64,000 nt of DNA from Clostridium_AD estertheticum_D (GCF_018861295.1 NZ_JAHLDM010000018.1:46624-110623); one strand, 5' to 3'. Counted from the stretch's first letter, positions 28,096 through 37,846 are shown. Notes: a model not told the origin generated them from the sequence alone. Made by a program: numbers and translations.

Positions 28096-28125
28096 CTATA
28101 CCTGCAAAATGTTTTGCAGGTATAG
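28096..28125. promoter_or_regulatory. upstream activator site 2 (30-bp perfect palindrome)
   Basis: Two perfectly complementary 14-base arms around a 2-base centre, with the core TGCAAAATGTTTTGCA at 28103-28118. There is no T tract on either side, so a terminator is unlikely. Its centre is about 154 bp upstream of the sigma-54 promoter, normal for an enhancer site. A third, degenerate copy (GCAAA-N6-TTGC) follows at 28124-28139. Confidence 0.65.
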
Positions 28126-28152
28126 CAAATAATCTTGCTTATTTTAATAAAC

Positions 28153-29538
28153 TTATATTATTTTATGTATCTTTATTTTATATTGAAGATTTTGTCTTGA
28201 AATACTAAGTTCTCTAGCTGCTTTACTAACATTATAATTATTTCTTTTTAATATTTTTTCTATTATTTCCTTTTCAATATTACTCATATAACATTCTAAA
28301 TTAAATTTTACATCTAAATTTGATAAAACATCGCAAGGATTTTGGTTGTTTTCATATACAATTCTAGAATCAAAATAATTTTCTGTTAAAATCGAATTAT
28401 TGTCTGCCATATTCATTGCAGCTTCAATAGCATTTGTTAATTCACGAATATTTCCTGGCCAACTATATTCTTTAAGTTTTATCAGCATATTATCATCTAT
28501 ACCTTTTATATTTTTACCTAAGATTTTATTATATTTTTCAATTAATTTTTCTACAAATAAAATAATATCATCTTTTCTTTCTCTTAACGGAGGAATATCT
28601 ATTCTCAGCACACTTAACCTATAATAGAAATCTTTTCTTAATTTACCACTTTCTATAAGTTTTTGTGGTTCCTCATTTAACGTGGCTATTATTCTTACAT
28701 CAATATATATACTTTTAGTGCTTCCAATAGGCCTTATATAACCGTCTTGAAGTACTCTTAGAAGTTTAGATTGAAGATACGGTTCCAGTGAATTAACTTC
28801 ATCTAACAAAATGGTTCCATGATTTGCTTCTTCAAACAATCCTTTTTTATTCTCAGCTCCTGTAAAACTTCCCTTTTCCGTGCCAAAGAGCATTCCTTCT
28901 AACAATAGAGCCGGAATAGCTGCACAATTTATAGGTATAAACGGCTTATCTTTCCTTAAACCACAATAGTGAATACTTTGAGAAAAAACTTCTTTTCCTG
29001 AACCAGTTTCAGCATATAATAGTACTGATGAACTTGATATACTAGCCTTTTTAGCCTTTTCTATAATACTTTTCATAACAGAATTATCACTATAAATATC
29101 ACTAAAAGTGTAATGTCCATTCATCTTTTTATCTGAATTTTGTAATTTACAAATGTTTTCAGTTAACTCTTTTAACTGAGTCATGTCTTTAGCTATTTCA
29201 ATCACTGCTATAATCTTATCTTCTAATGTTACTGGAATAGTAGTATTTATAGTAGTCACTTTTTTCTTGTATCCATTACCATAATGTTGTATTAAATCTA
29301 CTATTTTTTCACCAGACTTTAATACGTTCATAAGTGTAGACTCATCCTCTTTTACATCCTCTAGATACTCATTAACCTTTTTACCTATTACTTCTATAGG
29401 TTCTACACCTTCTACTTTTCCCATAACACCATTGTAATATATAGTTCTGCCTTCACAGTCTATTACCTGAATTCCTTCCTCCAAATTTTCTAATAAACAG
29501 CCCAATATCTTCCGAGCATTTGGAAATTCATTATCCAT
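28153..29538 (-). CDS. sigma-54-dependent transcriptional activator (PAS, AAA+, Fis-type HTH)
   Basis: 461 residues. A PAS sensor domain (about 8-118) is followed by the AAA+ core (about 140-370) with Walker A AETGSGKE, the sigma-54 contact loop GSFTGA (a variant of GAFTGA) and Walker B LLDEV. A Fis-type helix-turn-helix ends the protein (NVSKAARELSISRQNLQYK). It lies just upstream of the ortA operon, whose promoter is sigma-54 type with palindromic upstream sites, so it is almost certainly that operon's activator. The PAS signal is unknown; ornithine or a redox cue are guesses. The ATG at 29538 has no recognisable Shine-Dalgarno, and an in-frame stop lies two codons upstream, so translation may be weak. 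Confidence 0.92.
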   Translation of the reverse strand: MDNEFPNARKILGCLLENLEEGIQVIDCEGRTIYYNGVMGKVEGVEPIEVIGKKVNEYLEDVKEDESTLMNVLKSGEKIVDLIQHYGNGYKKKVTTINTTIPVTLEDKIIAVIEIAKDMTQLKELTENICKLQNSDKKMNGHYTFSDIYSDNSVMKSIIEKAKKASISSSSVLLYAETGSGKEVFSQSIHYCGLRKDKPFIPINCAAIPALLLEGMLFGTEKGSFTGAENKKGLFEEANHGTILLDEVNSLEPYLQSKLLRVLQDGYIRPIGSTKSIYIDVRIIATLNEEPQKLIESGKLRKDFYYRLSVLRIDIPPLRERKDDIILFVEKLIEKYNKILGKNIKGIDDNMLIKLKEYSWPGNIRELTNAIEAAMNMADNNSILTENYFDSRIVYENNQNPCDVLSNLDVKFNLECYMSNIEKEIIEKILKRNNYNVSKAARELSISRQNLQYKIKIHKII

Positions 29539-29737
29539 TTTTTAGATTTAGTGAGCATTGTATTATAAGTATACAAACACACTAAATACTCACTTCCTTT
29601 CTATATTCCGTATATATCATGTTAAAGCTTTCTTTTATAATAAATATTTATTTAATTTGTCTTGAATTTTACATGTAAAGCATATCATACAAATTATAGA
29701 AATGCTACATTACATTGGAATTTATACAAAAAAATAA

Positions 29738-29778
29738 AAAGTGAATCTCACCCTTTCATATAGGTTGAAATTCACTTT
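29738..29778 (-). terminator. terminator after galM
   Basis: A stem of about 15 bp with small irregularities (29738-29752 with 29763-29778) is followed on the minus strand by a T-rich run. It lies just beyond the galM stop. The remaining bases up to 29538's start region are AT-rich and hold the activator promoter, including a TATAAT about 24 bases before the ATG. Confidence 0.75.
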
Positions 29779-29794
29779 CAATAAAAAAATACTC

Positions 29795-30847
29795 TTACCT
29801 TACTGAAAATTTGTATATTGTTTTATGATCATAATTTTGTTTTGCTTTAAGTATTGGTGAATCAAAATTCTTAGTATTAATAGCATTAGGAAAATATTGT
29901 GTTTCAAGGCATAAAGCGTCTCTTTTATTATATGTTGCGCCACCTTTTCCTAGCTCTAGTCCTGTAAGAAAGTTTGCTGTATAAAACTGTACTCCTGGTT
30001 TAGTTGTATAAACTTCCATAACACGCCCACTTTTTTCATCATAAACTTCGGCTGCCTTTTCAAGTTTTTTACCAGTAGTATTAATTATATAGTTATGATC
30101 ATAACCATTACCAAACACAATTTGTTCATAACTGCTTGATATATTCTCCCCCACATATGTTAACTCTCTAAAATCCATTGGAGTATCCTTTACATCGGCT
30201 ATTTCGCCCGTAGGTATAGCATTTTTATTGTTCTTTGTAAATTTATCAGCATTAATCATAACCTTATGTTTTAAAATATCTCCTGAGCCCTGACCTGATA
30301 GATTAAAATAAGAATGATTAGTAAGATTTACTATCGTATCTTTATCAGAGATAGCATTATACTCTATTTTTAATTCATTATCCTCAGAAACCGTAAACTT
30401 AACAGATACATTAAGATTTCCTGGATATCCTTCCTCGCCGTCAACGCTAAGGTAAGATAATTCTATACTATCACTCGTATCTTTTGATCCAAGTTTTTCT
30501 TCCCACACTTTTTTATCAAAACCAACTACTCCACCATGTATATGGTTTTCGCCTTCATTTTTAGCTACATTATACTTAGTTCCATTTATTTCAAAACTTG
30601 CAGTTCCTATTCTATTAGCAACTCGCCCAATTGTTGCTCCAAAGAAATAGTTGTACTTTCTATAATCTTCTAATGTATCGTAGCCTAAAACTACATCATC
30701 AAACTTGCCATTACTTCCTTGAACCTTTAATGATACCAATGTTCCTCCATAATTACTAACCTCGGCTTTCATACCCTTTGAGTTTTTAATAGTGAAAAGA
30801 TATACTTCCTTTCCATCTATTATTCCAAAATTTCTTTTTATACTCAT
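29795..30847 (-). CDS. galM: aldose 1-epimerase (mutarotase)
   Basis: 350 residues, beta-sandwich GalM family. It interconverts alpha and beta anomers of galactose, glucose or xylose. Signature segments are FGATIGRVANRI with the substrate Arg, the catalytic-His regions NEGENHIHGG and NLTNHSYFNL, and a C-terminal LCLETQYFPNA with the catalytic Glu. It sits away from galK/galT, at the end of the xylB/ABC sugar region, so it may serve sugars imported by that transporter. GGGAAGAG lies upstream of the ATG. Confidence 0.94.
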   Translation of the reverse strand: MSIKRNFGIIDGKEVYLFTIKNSKGMKAEVSNYGGTLVSLKVQGSNGKFDDVVLGYDTLEDYRKYNYFFGATIGRVANRIGTASFEINGTKYNVAKNEGENHIHGGVVGFDKKVWEEKLGSKDTSDSIELSYLSVDGEEGYPGNLNVSVKFTVSEDNELKIEYNAISDKDTIVNLTNHSYFNLSGQGSGDILKHKVMINADKFTKNNKNAIPTGEIADVKDTPMDFRELTYVGENISSSYEQIVFGNGYDHNYIINTTGKKLEKAAEVYDEKSGRVMEVYTTKPGVQFYTANFLTGLELGKGGATYNKRDALCLETQYFPNAINTKNFDSPILKAKQNYDHKTIYKFSVR

Positions 30848-30956
30848 AGTTCACTCTTCCCTTCTTATATATTATATGTCTATCAAATAACTTTTCATAT
30901 TTGTTTGTATAAAACAATTTATTCTATTATATACCACATAACTATTGTAATGATAT

Positions 30957-30989
30957 AAAATAATATAAATGTAGTATTTATATTATTTT
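30957..30989 (-). terminator. terminator overlapping the 3' end of the ROK gene
   Basis: A perfect 14-bp AT-only stem (30957-30970 with 30976-30989). The right arm contains the last codons and stop of the ROK gene, and the minus-strand side runs into TTTTATATC. Confidence 0.55.
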
Positions 30990-32168
30990 TTTACTTGTAA
31001 AAAATATTTCTTGCATGGTCATTAACGCTGCACCTAGTATTGATGCGTTTTCTTTTAATTTTGAAAATGATAATGAACATTCTCCTTTAGTGTAAAAACT
31101 GTTTTCTTCAAAAACCTTCTCCATCAAAAGTTTTTTAAAATACTCTTCATAGTAGGCAATTTTTCCTCCTATTATAATTTCCTCAGGGTCCGTTATTAAA
31201 ATGATATTTTTAATTCCTTCTGCAAGATAATCAATATAACTATAGAGAATTTCTTTTGCCTTTTCATCCGTTTTAGTGAGTCTAAAAAATTCTTTTAAAT
31301 TTTTATCCTCTACACTAAATTCCTCGTTATACTTGTTTATTAATGCTTTTTCAGAAGCATATAGTTCAAAGCATCCTTTTTTTCCACAATTACATTGTTT
31401 TCCATCTTTTACTATAGTCATATGACCAAACTCACCAGCACGCTTATTATTTCCCTTGTAAAGATTATCATTTATCATTACGCCTGCACCTATTCCCTCT
31501 GTTATAGATACAAAAACTAAATTTTTTATAACTTTATCAGGATTCAAAAATGTTTCAGCATAAGCTGCTGCATTTGCTTCATTCTCGATAAAAAATTTAT
31601 AATCATATAGTTTTTCATATTTTTTAAAATCTATATTATTTAATTTTAGATTTGGTGCATTTACCAAAAGTAGTTTCTCTTCATTCACAGTACCTGGAAG
31701 CGAAAAACCTACACCAATTATCTTATACTTTGGTATATTAAAACTATCAACTAATTCATCTATGCATTGTTTAATTTTATCCATTATTATATCTATACTT
31801 TCAATGTCTTCTGATAATTTAAATTCTTCTTCTTTAATTATCTGGAGCTTAAGGTTAATTAATGCGATTCTTATTTTACTAGGAGTTATACAAACTCCAA
31901 ATGAGTATCTAGCATCTGATAAAAATCTTACAATAATCGGCTTTCTTCCACCTGTAGATTCAGCTACTCCTGCCTCATCCAAGTACCCCTCTTCTATAAG
32001 CTCATTTACATTACTAATTACTGTGGGGATGCTTATATGAAGTTCTTTTGCTATTTCCTGTTTTGTAATCTGACTTTTTTTATATAAAAGATGTATTATA
32101 TTCTTCTTGTTTATTTGTTTAATAGTTTCTTGATCTAAAATCTTAAACTTTTTCAAAAAATCACCCAT
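30978..32168 (-). CDS. ROK-family transcriptional repressor (XylR-like)
   Basis: 396 residues. An N-terminal winged helix-turn-helix (KSQITKQEIAKELHISIPTV) is followed by a ROK sugar-binding domain with the zinc motif CNCGKKGCFE near residue 260. This is the layout of XylR/NagC-type repressors rather than of sugar kinases. It lies 5 bases downstream of xylulokinase in the same direction, so it probably controls xylose or related sugar genes and is co-expressed with xylB. The ATG has only a close-set AGG behind it; coupling to xylB translation is likely. Confidence 0.88.
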   Translation of the reverse strand: MGDFLKKFKILDQETIKQINKKNIIHLLYKKSQITKQEIAKELHISIPTVISNVNELIEEGYLDEAGVAESTGGRKPIIVRFLSDARYSFGVCITPSKIRIALINLKLQIIKEEEFKLSEDIESIDIIMDKIKQCIDELVDSFNIPKYKIIGVGFSLPGTVNEEKLLLVNAPNLKLNNIDFKKYEKLYDYKFFIENEANAAAYAETFLNPDKVIKNLVFVSITEGIGAGVMINDNLYKGNNKRAGEFGHMTIVKDGKQCNCGKKGCFELYASEKALINKYNEEFSVEDKNLKEFFRLTKTDEKAKEILYSYIDYLAEGIKNIILITDPEEIIIGGKIAYYEEYFKKLLMEKVFEENSFYTKGECSLSFSKLKENASILGAALMTMQEIFFTSKKII

Positions 32169-32173
32169 CCTAC

Positions 32174-33685
32174 CTAGTCTTCCTTAGAATCCAACTCGCT
32201 TAGTTCTTTAAATTTATCTTTTAAACAACCATAAAGTGAAGCATAAACCTTATATGTTTTATCATATTTATCCACATCTTTTGCTATTGGCATAATAGTA
32301 TCTGTTATCTTGATTAATGAATTGCAAGCATCATCAACATTATCATAAAGTCCGCACCCTACCGCTGCCAAAATTGCTGCTCCATATGCAGGCCCTTCCT
32401 TAGAATTTATTGAACTAACTTTTAAATTAAATACACTTGCTAATATTTGCTTCCAAAGCGTGCTTTTCGAACCACCACCGCTTACTCTTACTTCTTTTAC
32501 TTCTATGCCCATACTCTTTAAAATTTCTAAAGAATCCCGAAGACCAAAACATACTCCTTCAAGAATAGAACGTGTCATATCACCCCTTGTATGAGTTATA
32601 TTTAAACCTATGAATGCCCCTTTTGCATCAGGATCACTATAAGGCGTCCTCTCTCCCATAAGATATGGGAGATAAATTAATCCTTTAGAACCTGCAACTG
32701 AATTTTCAGCCTCTTTTAGTAAGACTTCAAAAGAATTCTCCTTTGTATCTAGATTTATATTATCATTCCACCACTGCAAACATGATGCTGCTGAAAGCAT
32801 AACTCCCATTTGATGATATCTACCATTTGCATGGCAAAATGAATGTAATCTATTCTCGCTATCTACTGAAAACTTTTTGTCACAAGCAAATACCACACCA
32901 GAAGTACCAAGTGCCACAGAAACTACACCACTATCAACAGTACCTGTCCCAACAGCACCTGCTGTTTGGTCTCCAGCCCCTGCAACTACCAATGTTTCCG
33001 TTGAAAGTCCAGTAGACTTTGCAGCTTCATCACATACTCTTCCCGTTACTTGATAGGATTCAAATACTTTAGGTAAAACTTCATCATCTATTTCTAAAAT
33101 GTTCAACATTTTCTTAGACCATTTTCTATTTTCAACATCAAACATTAAAGTTCCTGAGGCATCAGACACATCTGTTGCAAACAACCCTGTAAGTTTAAAT
33201 CTTATGTAGTCTTTTGGCAACATCATCTTATATATTTTATTATATATATCTGGTTTATGTTTTTTAACCCATAATACCTTAGGTGCAGTAAAACCGGTTA
33301 ATGCCATGTTAGCTGTATATTTAGAAAGTTTATCCTGCCCTATAACATTATTTAAATAATCACATTCTTCTTGTGTTCTTTGATCACACCATAAAATTGA
33401 AGGCATTAATACCTTATTATCTTTATCCAAAATCACTAAACCATGCATTTGTCCGCTAAATCCTATTCCTTTTATTTCATCTGATTTTAAACCACTTAGC
33501 TTAATAATCTCCTTAATACCTTCTTTTGTGCCATCCCACCAGTCATCTGGATTTTGCTCTGCCCACCCTACATGTGGGTAACTTATTTCAAAATTTTTAG
33601 TAGTAGTGTTTACTACCTTGCCACTCTCATCCATAATTATAATTTTTACTGAAGAAGTACCTAAATCAATTCCTAAAAAAGACAT
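32174..33685 (-). CDS. xylB: xylulokinase
   Basis: 503 residues, FGGY kinase family. It phosphorylates D-xylulose to xylulose-5-phosphate for the pentose phosphate route. N-terminal ATP motif FLGIDLGTSSVKI, the GQMHGLV segment seen in xylulokinases, and the second phosphate region ALGTSGVVF and VSGGGSKS. The ribosome site is GGGGG. No xylose isomerase is in the window, so xylulose must come from an enzyme encoded elsewhere. A cre-like element lies at 33733-33745 in its promoter region. Confidence 0.94.
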   Translation of the reverse strand: MSFLGIDLGTSSVKIIIMDESGKVVNTTTKNFEISYPHVGWAEQNPDDWWDGTKEGIKEIIKLSGLKSDEIKGIGFSGQMHGLVILDKDNKVLMPSILWCDQRTQEECDYLNNVIGQDKLSKYTANMALTGFTAPKVLWVKKHKPDIYNKIYKMMLPKDYIRFKLTGLFATDVSDASGTLMFDVENRKWSKKMLNILEIDDEVLPKVFESYQVTGRVCDEAAKSTGLSTETLVVAGAGDQTAGAVGTGTVDSGVVSVALGTSGVVFACDKKFSVDSENRLHSFCHANGRYHQMGVMLSAASCLQWWNDNINLDTKENSFEVLLKEAENSVAGSKGLIYLPYLMGERTPYSDPDAKGAFIGLNITHTRGDMTRSILEGVCFGLRDSLEILKSMGIEVKEVRVSGGGSKSTLWKQILASVFNLKVSSINSKEGPAYGAAILAAVGCGLYDNVDDACNSLIKITDTIMPIAKDVDKYDKTYKVYASLYGCLKDKFKELSELDSKED

Positions 33686-33844
33686 ATTTATACCCCCTAA
33701 GAGTTTATTTTTTCTATATTTTATATCTATATTGTAATCGTTTCACTAAACTTTTTCAAGTGATTTTAAAAAGATTTCTGAAAATAAAAATGGAATATAG
33801 ATTCAAATATAAATACATATAAAAATTGCATTGTCATATATTCC

Positions 33845-35605
33845 TTAATTCTTTATAATTGGATGCCACAATACCACCGTAGTACCTTCTCCATAAATAC
33901 TATGATATTCCAACCCAAACTCTTCACCATATGTCAATTTTATTTTTTCATTTACATTGAAAATACCATATCCAATCACATCGTTTGATATTGTTTTACC
34001 TTTTAACATTTCATTTATTTTCATTAATTTTTCATCTGCTATGCCTATACCATTATCCTGAATTATAAAACAAATTTTTTCATTTTCAATCATACCACTT
34101 ATTTTAATATGACCACTACCTCTTTTTTCCTTAATACCATGATAAATTGCATTTTCTACAATTGGCTGTAATATTAGTTTTATTACACTTAAATTTAATA
34201 TTTCCTTCTGCATATTAATTTCGTAATTAAGTTTATCCTCATACCTAATTTTTTGAATTAATAAATAACTTTCCACATGTTTAATTTCTTGAGATATTTT
34301 AATATTCTCCTCCCCAGCACTTAATCCAATTCTTAAAAGATTAGTTAAATTATAAGTTATATCAACTATATCCTGTGCATCATGTTCTTGCGCCATCCAT
34401 TGAATTGTATCTAACGTGTTATATATAAAGTGTGGTTTTATTTGAGCATGTAATATACTTATTTCAGCTTTTCTCTTCTTTTTACCTTCCGTTTCTACTA
34501 ACATAATTAGATTTTTGATTTCTCTAACCATATTATTAAATGCATTTCCAAGTTCACCAATCTCATCATCGTATTTACTATTAAAAACCACATTGAAATT
34601 ACCTTCTTCAGTCTTTTTCATAAGCCTCTTAAGTTTTGAAATAGGCCGTACTATAGACTTTGTGAAAAATGTTGCCAATATTTCCGCGATAAGTAAAGTA
34701 ATTATAGCAATTATTATAGAGTAATATACTAAAGAATCTATGACCCTTAGACTTTCATTTAGAGGAAATACTTCAACAGTTTTCCACCCTGTATAGGTTG
34801 AATTCCCATGAATTATTTTATAATCATTTTCCTTAATTCTCTTAATTAAAATTTCACCACTTGAGTTATCAGTCCACTCACTTTTTATCCTATATACTAT
34901 TTTATTAACTGGTGAATATACTATTTCACCATTATTATCTACAATATATACAAATCCATTTTTTGCAGGTTTAGCATGTTCTATTACACTTTTTATAATA
35001 TCTAGTTTCATGTCTATGAGAATTACACCAATACATTTACCTGTTTTCTTATCAACTACAGCCTTTGACATCGATACCACATCATCAGCACTGTATTGAA
35101 AAACATTATTAATATTTCTACCTACAGGTTTACTAAAAAGATGCATAGTAATGGGGTTTTTGGATGCATCCAAGTACCATTTTTCTTTTGTAAGTGCATC
35201 TCTTGAAATTCTGCCCATAACATCACTTACAAATGTATCATCTTGTTTAACTATCATTATCCCGGCTATCTCTGAATGAAATGTAGTAAAACTATTTATA
35301 GCCTTAGATGCCCCTTCCATACCACTACTGTTAGTATTATTACCCAGAAAGCTTAGAATTCTTGGATCCTCAGATAAATAATTAATTATATTTTCTGTAT
35401 CTTTTATATAAAAATCAATATTATTACTTATTTGACTTACCATTTGCTTTATATTTTCATTTTGTTGATTAGTAATTGAATTTTTATATAACAAATTTCC
35501 TAAAATAGAAATAGTAATTATCGGTATTAAAATTACTAAGGAGAAATAAAAAGACAATTTATATTTTATACTTCTATCAAGGAATTTTTTTACAAATTTG
35601 TTCAT
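33845..35605 (-). CDS. sensor histidine kinase, YesM/LytS type
   Basis: 586 residues from the ATG at 35605 (AGGAGG upstream); an upstream in-frame start would add 13 residues. One membrane helix near the N-terminus, a large extracellular Cache-like domain, a second helix (SIIIAIITLLIAEILATFF), HAMP, then the His-kinase domain with phospho-His in HAQIKPHFIYNTLD and an ATPase domain with DNGIGI. Kinases of this type pair with AraC-type regulators such as the one at 42469-43674. It lies at the far end of the sugar ABC operon, behind its own hairpin. A membrane-anchored binding protein (40612-42468) may present sugar to it. Confidence 0.92.
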   Translation of the reverse strand: MNKFVKKFLDRSIKYKLSFYFSLVILIPIITISILGNLLYKNSITNQQNENIKQMVSQISNNIDFYIKDTENIINYLSEDPRILSFLGNNTNSSGMEGASKAINSFTTFHSEIAGIMIVKQDDTFVSDVMGRISRDALTKEKWYLDASKNPITMHLFSKPVGRNINNVFQYSADDVVSMSKAVVDKKTGKCIGVILIDMKLDIIKSVIEHAKPAKNGFVYIVDNNGEIVYSPVNKIVYRIKSEWTDNSSGEILIKRIKENDYKIIHGNSTYTGWKTVEVFPLNESLRVIDSLVYYSIIIAIITLLIAEILATFFTKSIVRPISKLKRLMKKTEEGNFNVVFNSKYDDEIGELGNAFNNMVREIKNLIMLVETEGKKKRKAEISILHAQIKPHFIYNTLDTIQWMAQEHDAQDIVDITYNLTNLLRIGLSAGEENIKISQEIKHVESYLLIQKIRYEDKLNYEINMQKEILNLSVIKLILQPIVENAIYHGIKEKRGSGHIKISGMIENEKICFIIQDNGIGIADEKLMKINEMLKGKTISNDVIGYGIFNVNEKIKLTYGEEFGLEYHSIYGEGTTVVLWHPIIKN

Positions 35606-35736
35606 CTTCTCTCCTCCTATTAGTTTCATTACCATCATAACCAAAAATCACAGTTTGTACAATAATTACATAGATAACAATTTTTAAATTAAAATCTTTC
35701 TGTGTTAACTCTACCTTACTCTTTAGACACGACATG

Positions 35737-35776
35737 AAAAAGAAGTATCTAAAAATAAATTTTAAATACTTCTTTT
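35737..35776 (-). terminator. hairpin between the ABC permease and kinase genes
   Basis: An 11-bp stem (35738-35748 with 35766-35776) and a 17-base loop are followed on the minus strand by a short T run. It probably limits read-through from the transporter operon into the kinase gene. Confidence 0.55.
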
Positions 35777-35790
35777 GGTATTAATTACAG

Positions 35791-36807
35791 CTAAACTTTC
35801 AATGCTATTGCTACTGTCTTTTTCTTTTCGTTACTTATTACAATTACCCTTTGAAGAACAATAAAGATAAATAACAGTAATCCAACTACAATTTTTGTCC
35901 ACCATGAGTTCAATGTTCCATCGAACATGATTAAACTTTGAATAATTCCAGTAGTTAGCACACCAAACATTGGTCCTATTGGGTATCCAGATCCTCCTGT
36001 TAATAGTATACCCCCTATTACGCAAGCTGCTATGGCATCCATTTCAGTCCCATTACAATGTAGCCCATAACCTGAAAGCGTATATATTGTGAATAACAAT
36101 CCTCCTAATGAAGAGCAAAATCCAGATAGGGTGTATACCAAAATTTTTGTTTTTGCAACTGGAAGTCCCATAAGCATTGCAGAATTTTCACTTCCACCAA
36201 TTGCATAAACAGTCCTGCCAAATTTTGTATATTTAAGTGTATATGCTGCTACTGCTACTATAAGTAAACCTATTATTACATTAATAGAGATAAACGTTCC
36301 TGGTAAAACAGGTATTCTAAAAGCAGCAATCTTAGTAAAAACTGGATTAGTTATAGTTATCGTATCTATACTAATAAGGTAGCTTGAACCTCTAGCAAAA
36401 AACATTCCTGCTAGTGTTACAATCCAAGGATGAAGTTTGAATTTTTGAATTAAATATCCTTGAACTGTACCAAAAACAACACCTATTACCAGAACAAAAA
36501 TCATAACAATAAATGGATTCACACCTTTTCTTAGTAGGTCTGCACAAATCATACTTGTGAAAGCGATCATAGCACCCACAGAAAGATCAATTCCACCTGT
36601 GAGTATTGCGAATGTTTCTCCAATGGATATAACAATTAAATACGCATTATCAATAAATAAATTTGATAATACCTGTGCTGAGAAAAAACCATCATATAAC
36701 ACCGAACCAGTTAAAAACATAATTATAAATAGAGTTATCGTAGCATAAATAGAAATATACGCAGGGTTTAACTTAAAGTTTTCTTTTCTAATCTTAACTT
36801 GTTTCAT
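35791..36807 (-). CDS. yjfF: sugar ABC transporter permease, YjfF-like
   Basis: 338 residues with about 9 hydrophobic segments and the family signature ETFAILTGGIDLSVGA of carbohydrate-uptake-2 (ribose/galactofuranose type) permeases. It overlaps the preceding permease gene by 4 bases (ATGA). It forms a heterodimeric channel with the YtfT-like protein, as in the E. coli galactofuranose importer YtfQRT-YjfF. The sugar carried here is inferred, not proven; xylose or arabinose are alternatives given the nearby xylB. Confidence 0.88.
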   Translation of the reverse strand: MKQVKIRKENFKLNPAYISIYATITLFIIMFLTGSVLYDGFFSAQVLSNLFIDNAYLIVISIGETFAILTGGIDLSVGAMIAFTSMICADLLRKGVNPFIVMIFVLVIGVVFGTVQGYLIQKFKLHPWIVTLAGMFFARGSSYLISIDTITITNPVFTKIAAFRIPVLPGTFISINVIIGLLIVAVAAYTLKYTKFGRTVYAIGGSENSAMLMGLPVAKTKILVYTLSGFCSSLGGLLFTIYTLSGYGLHCNGTEMDAIAACVIGGILLTGGSGYPIGPMFGVLTTGIIQSLIMFDGTLNSWWTKIVVGLLLFIFIVLQRVIVISNEKKKTVAIALKV

Positions 36808-37841
36808 ATTCTTTCCACCTTCTTTGCTTTCAGATTATTTTTATTATGAACTAATCTTCCGTTAAAGATTTTCCTAAACTCTGTAGTTTGAATTAAGCAC
36901 ACCACAATTACGACAACAGCCTTTACAACTAAGGTAACTTCTGGTGGTACTCCCATACTATAAATTGTGGTTGTTAATGTTTGGATAAATAATGCACCTA
37001 TAACAGTTCCACCTATATAAAACCTTCCCCCTGCCATCGATGTTCCTCCGATAACTGTTGCAAGAATAGCATCCAATTCAAGCCACAACCCTGCATTGTT
37101 TGCATCTGCACATTTTATATTTGAACATATAATAATTCCAGCAATTCCAGACAAAATACCGCAAATTACATATAGAGAAAAAATTACTCTTTTAGAATTA
37201 ATACCTGCAAATTTACTGGCACTGTTATTCACTCCTATAGATTCAACAAATAATCCAAGAGCAGTCTTTCGCATTAAATAAAATACAATCCCTACAACTA
37301 AAACTGTTATATATACTGCAAAAGGTATAACCCAATAACCAGTACCTATAAAAATAAAAGTTTTATTTGTAAATGTTAATATTTGTCCACCTGTTACTAA
37401 CTGTGCAATACCTCTACCCACTATATACAAAATCAAAGTAGCGACCATGGGTTGTACTCCTATGTACGCTACTAGCATACCATTCCACATACCGCAAATA
37501 AGTCCAACAAATATACCAGCAAGTATAGCAAGAGGTACATTACCACTCATAACAATAACAGATGCTGAAACAGAAGCACTAATAGCTATGATAGATCCCA
37601 CAGAGATATCTATCCCTTGCGTGGCAATAACAATGGTCATTCCAATGGATATAAGAATAAGTGGAGCTGCATGATTAATTATGTCAATTAGGTTTCCATA
37701 TAAATGACCATCCCTAATATTAATACTTACGAAGCCAGGTCTAATTACAAAATTCAAAAATATTAATACAATTAAAGATGCTACTGGCCAAAAGATCTGC
37801 ATTGCATAAAACTTTTTAAATATATCTTTAATTTTGTGCAT
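36804..37841 (-). CDS. ytfT: sugar ABC transporter permease, YtfT-like
   Basis: 345 residues, second membrane subunit of the same importer, with the related signature GMTIVIATQGIDISVGSI. The ribosome site GGGAGAGGG lies in the end of the ATPase gene, whose stop is 5 bases upstream, and the gene overlaps yjfF by 4 bases. Two different permeases and one double ATPase are the mark of the YtfQRT-YjfF arrangement, as opposed to RbsABC or XylFGH, which have one permease. Confidence 0.88.
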   Translation of the reverse strand: MHKIKDIFKKFYAMQIFWPVASLIVLIFLNFVIRPGFVSINIRDGHLYGNLIDIINHAAPLILISIGMTIVIATQGIDISVGSIIAISASVSASVIVMSGNVPLAILAGIFVGLICGMWNGMLVAYIGVQPMVATLILYIVGRGIAQLVTGGQILTFTNKTFIFIGTGYWVIPFAVYITVLVVGIVFYLMRKTALGLFVESIGVNNSASKFAGINSKRVIFSLYVICGILSGIAGIIICSNIKCADANNAGLWLELDAILATVIGGTSMAGGRFYIGGTVIGALFIQTLTTTIYSMGVPPEVTLVVKAVVVIVVCLIQTTEFRKIFNGRLVHNKNNLKAKKVERI

Positions 37842-37846
37842 TGTTT

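Noticed and set aside
28096..28125. Large palindrome as a terminator of the activator gene
   Set aside because: No T tract on either strand, and its core recurs at 28015-28030, so an activator binding site explains it better. The nearby hairpin at 27969-28008 fits the terminator role.
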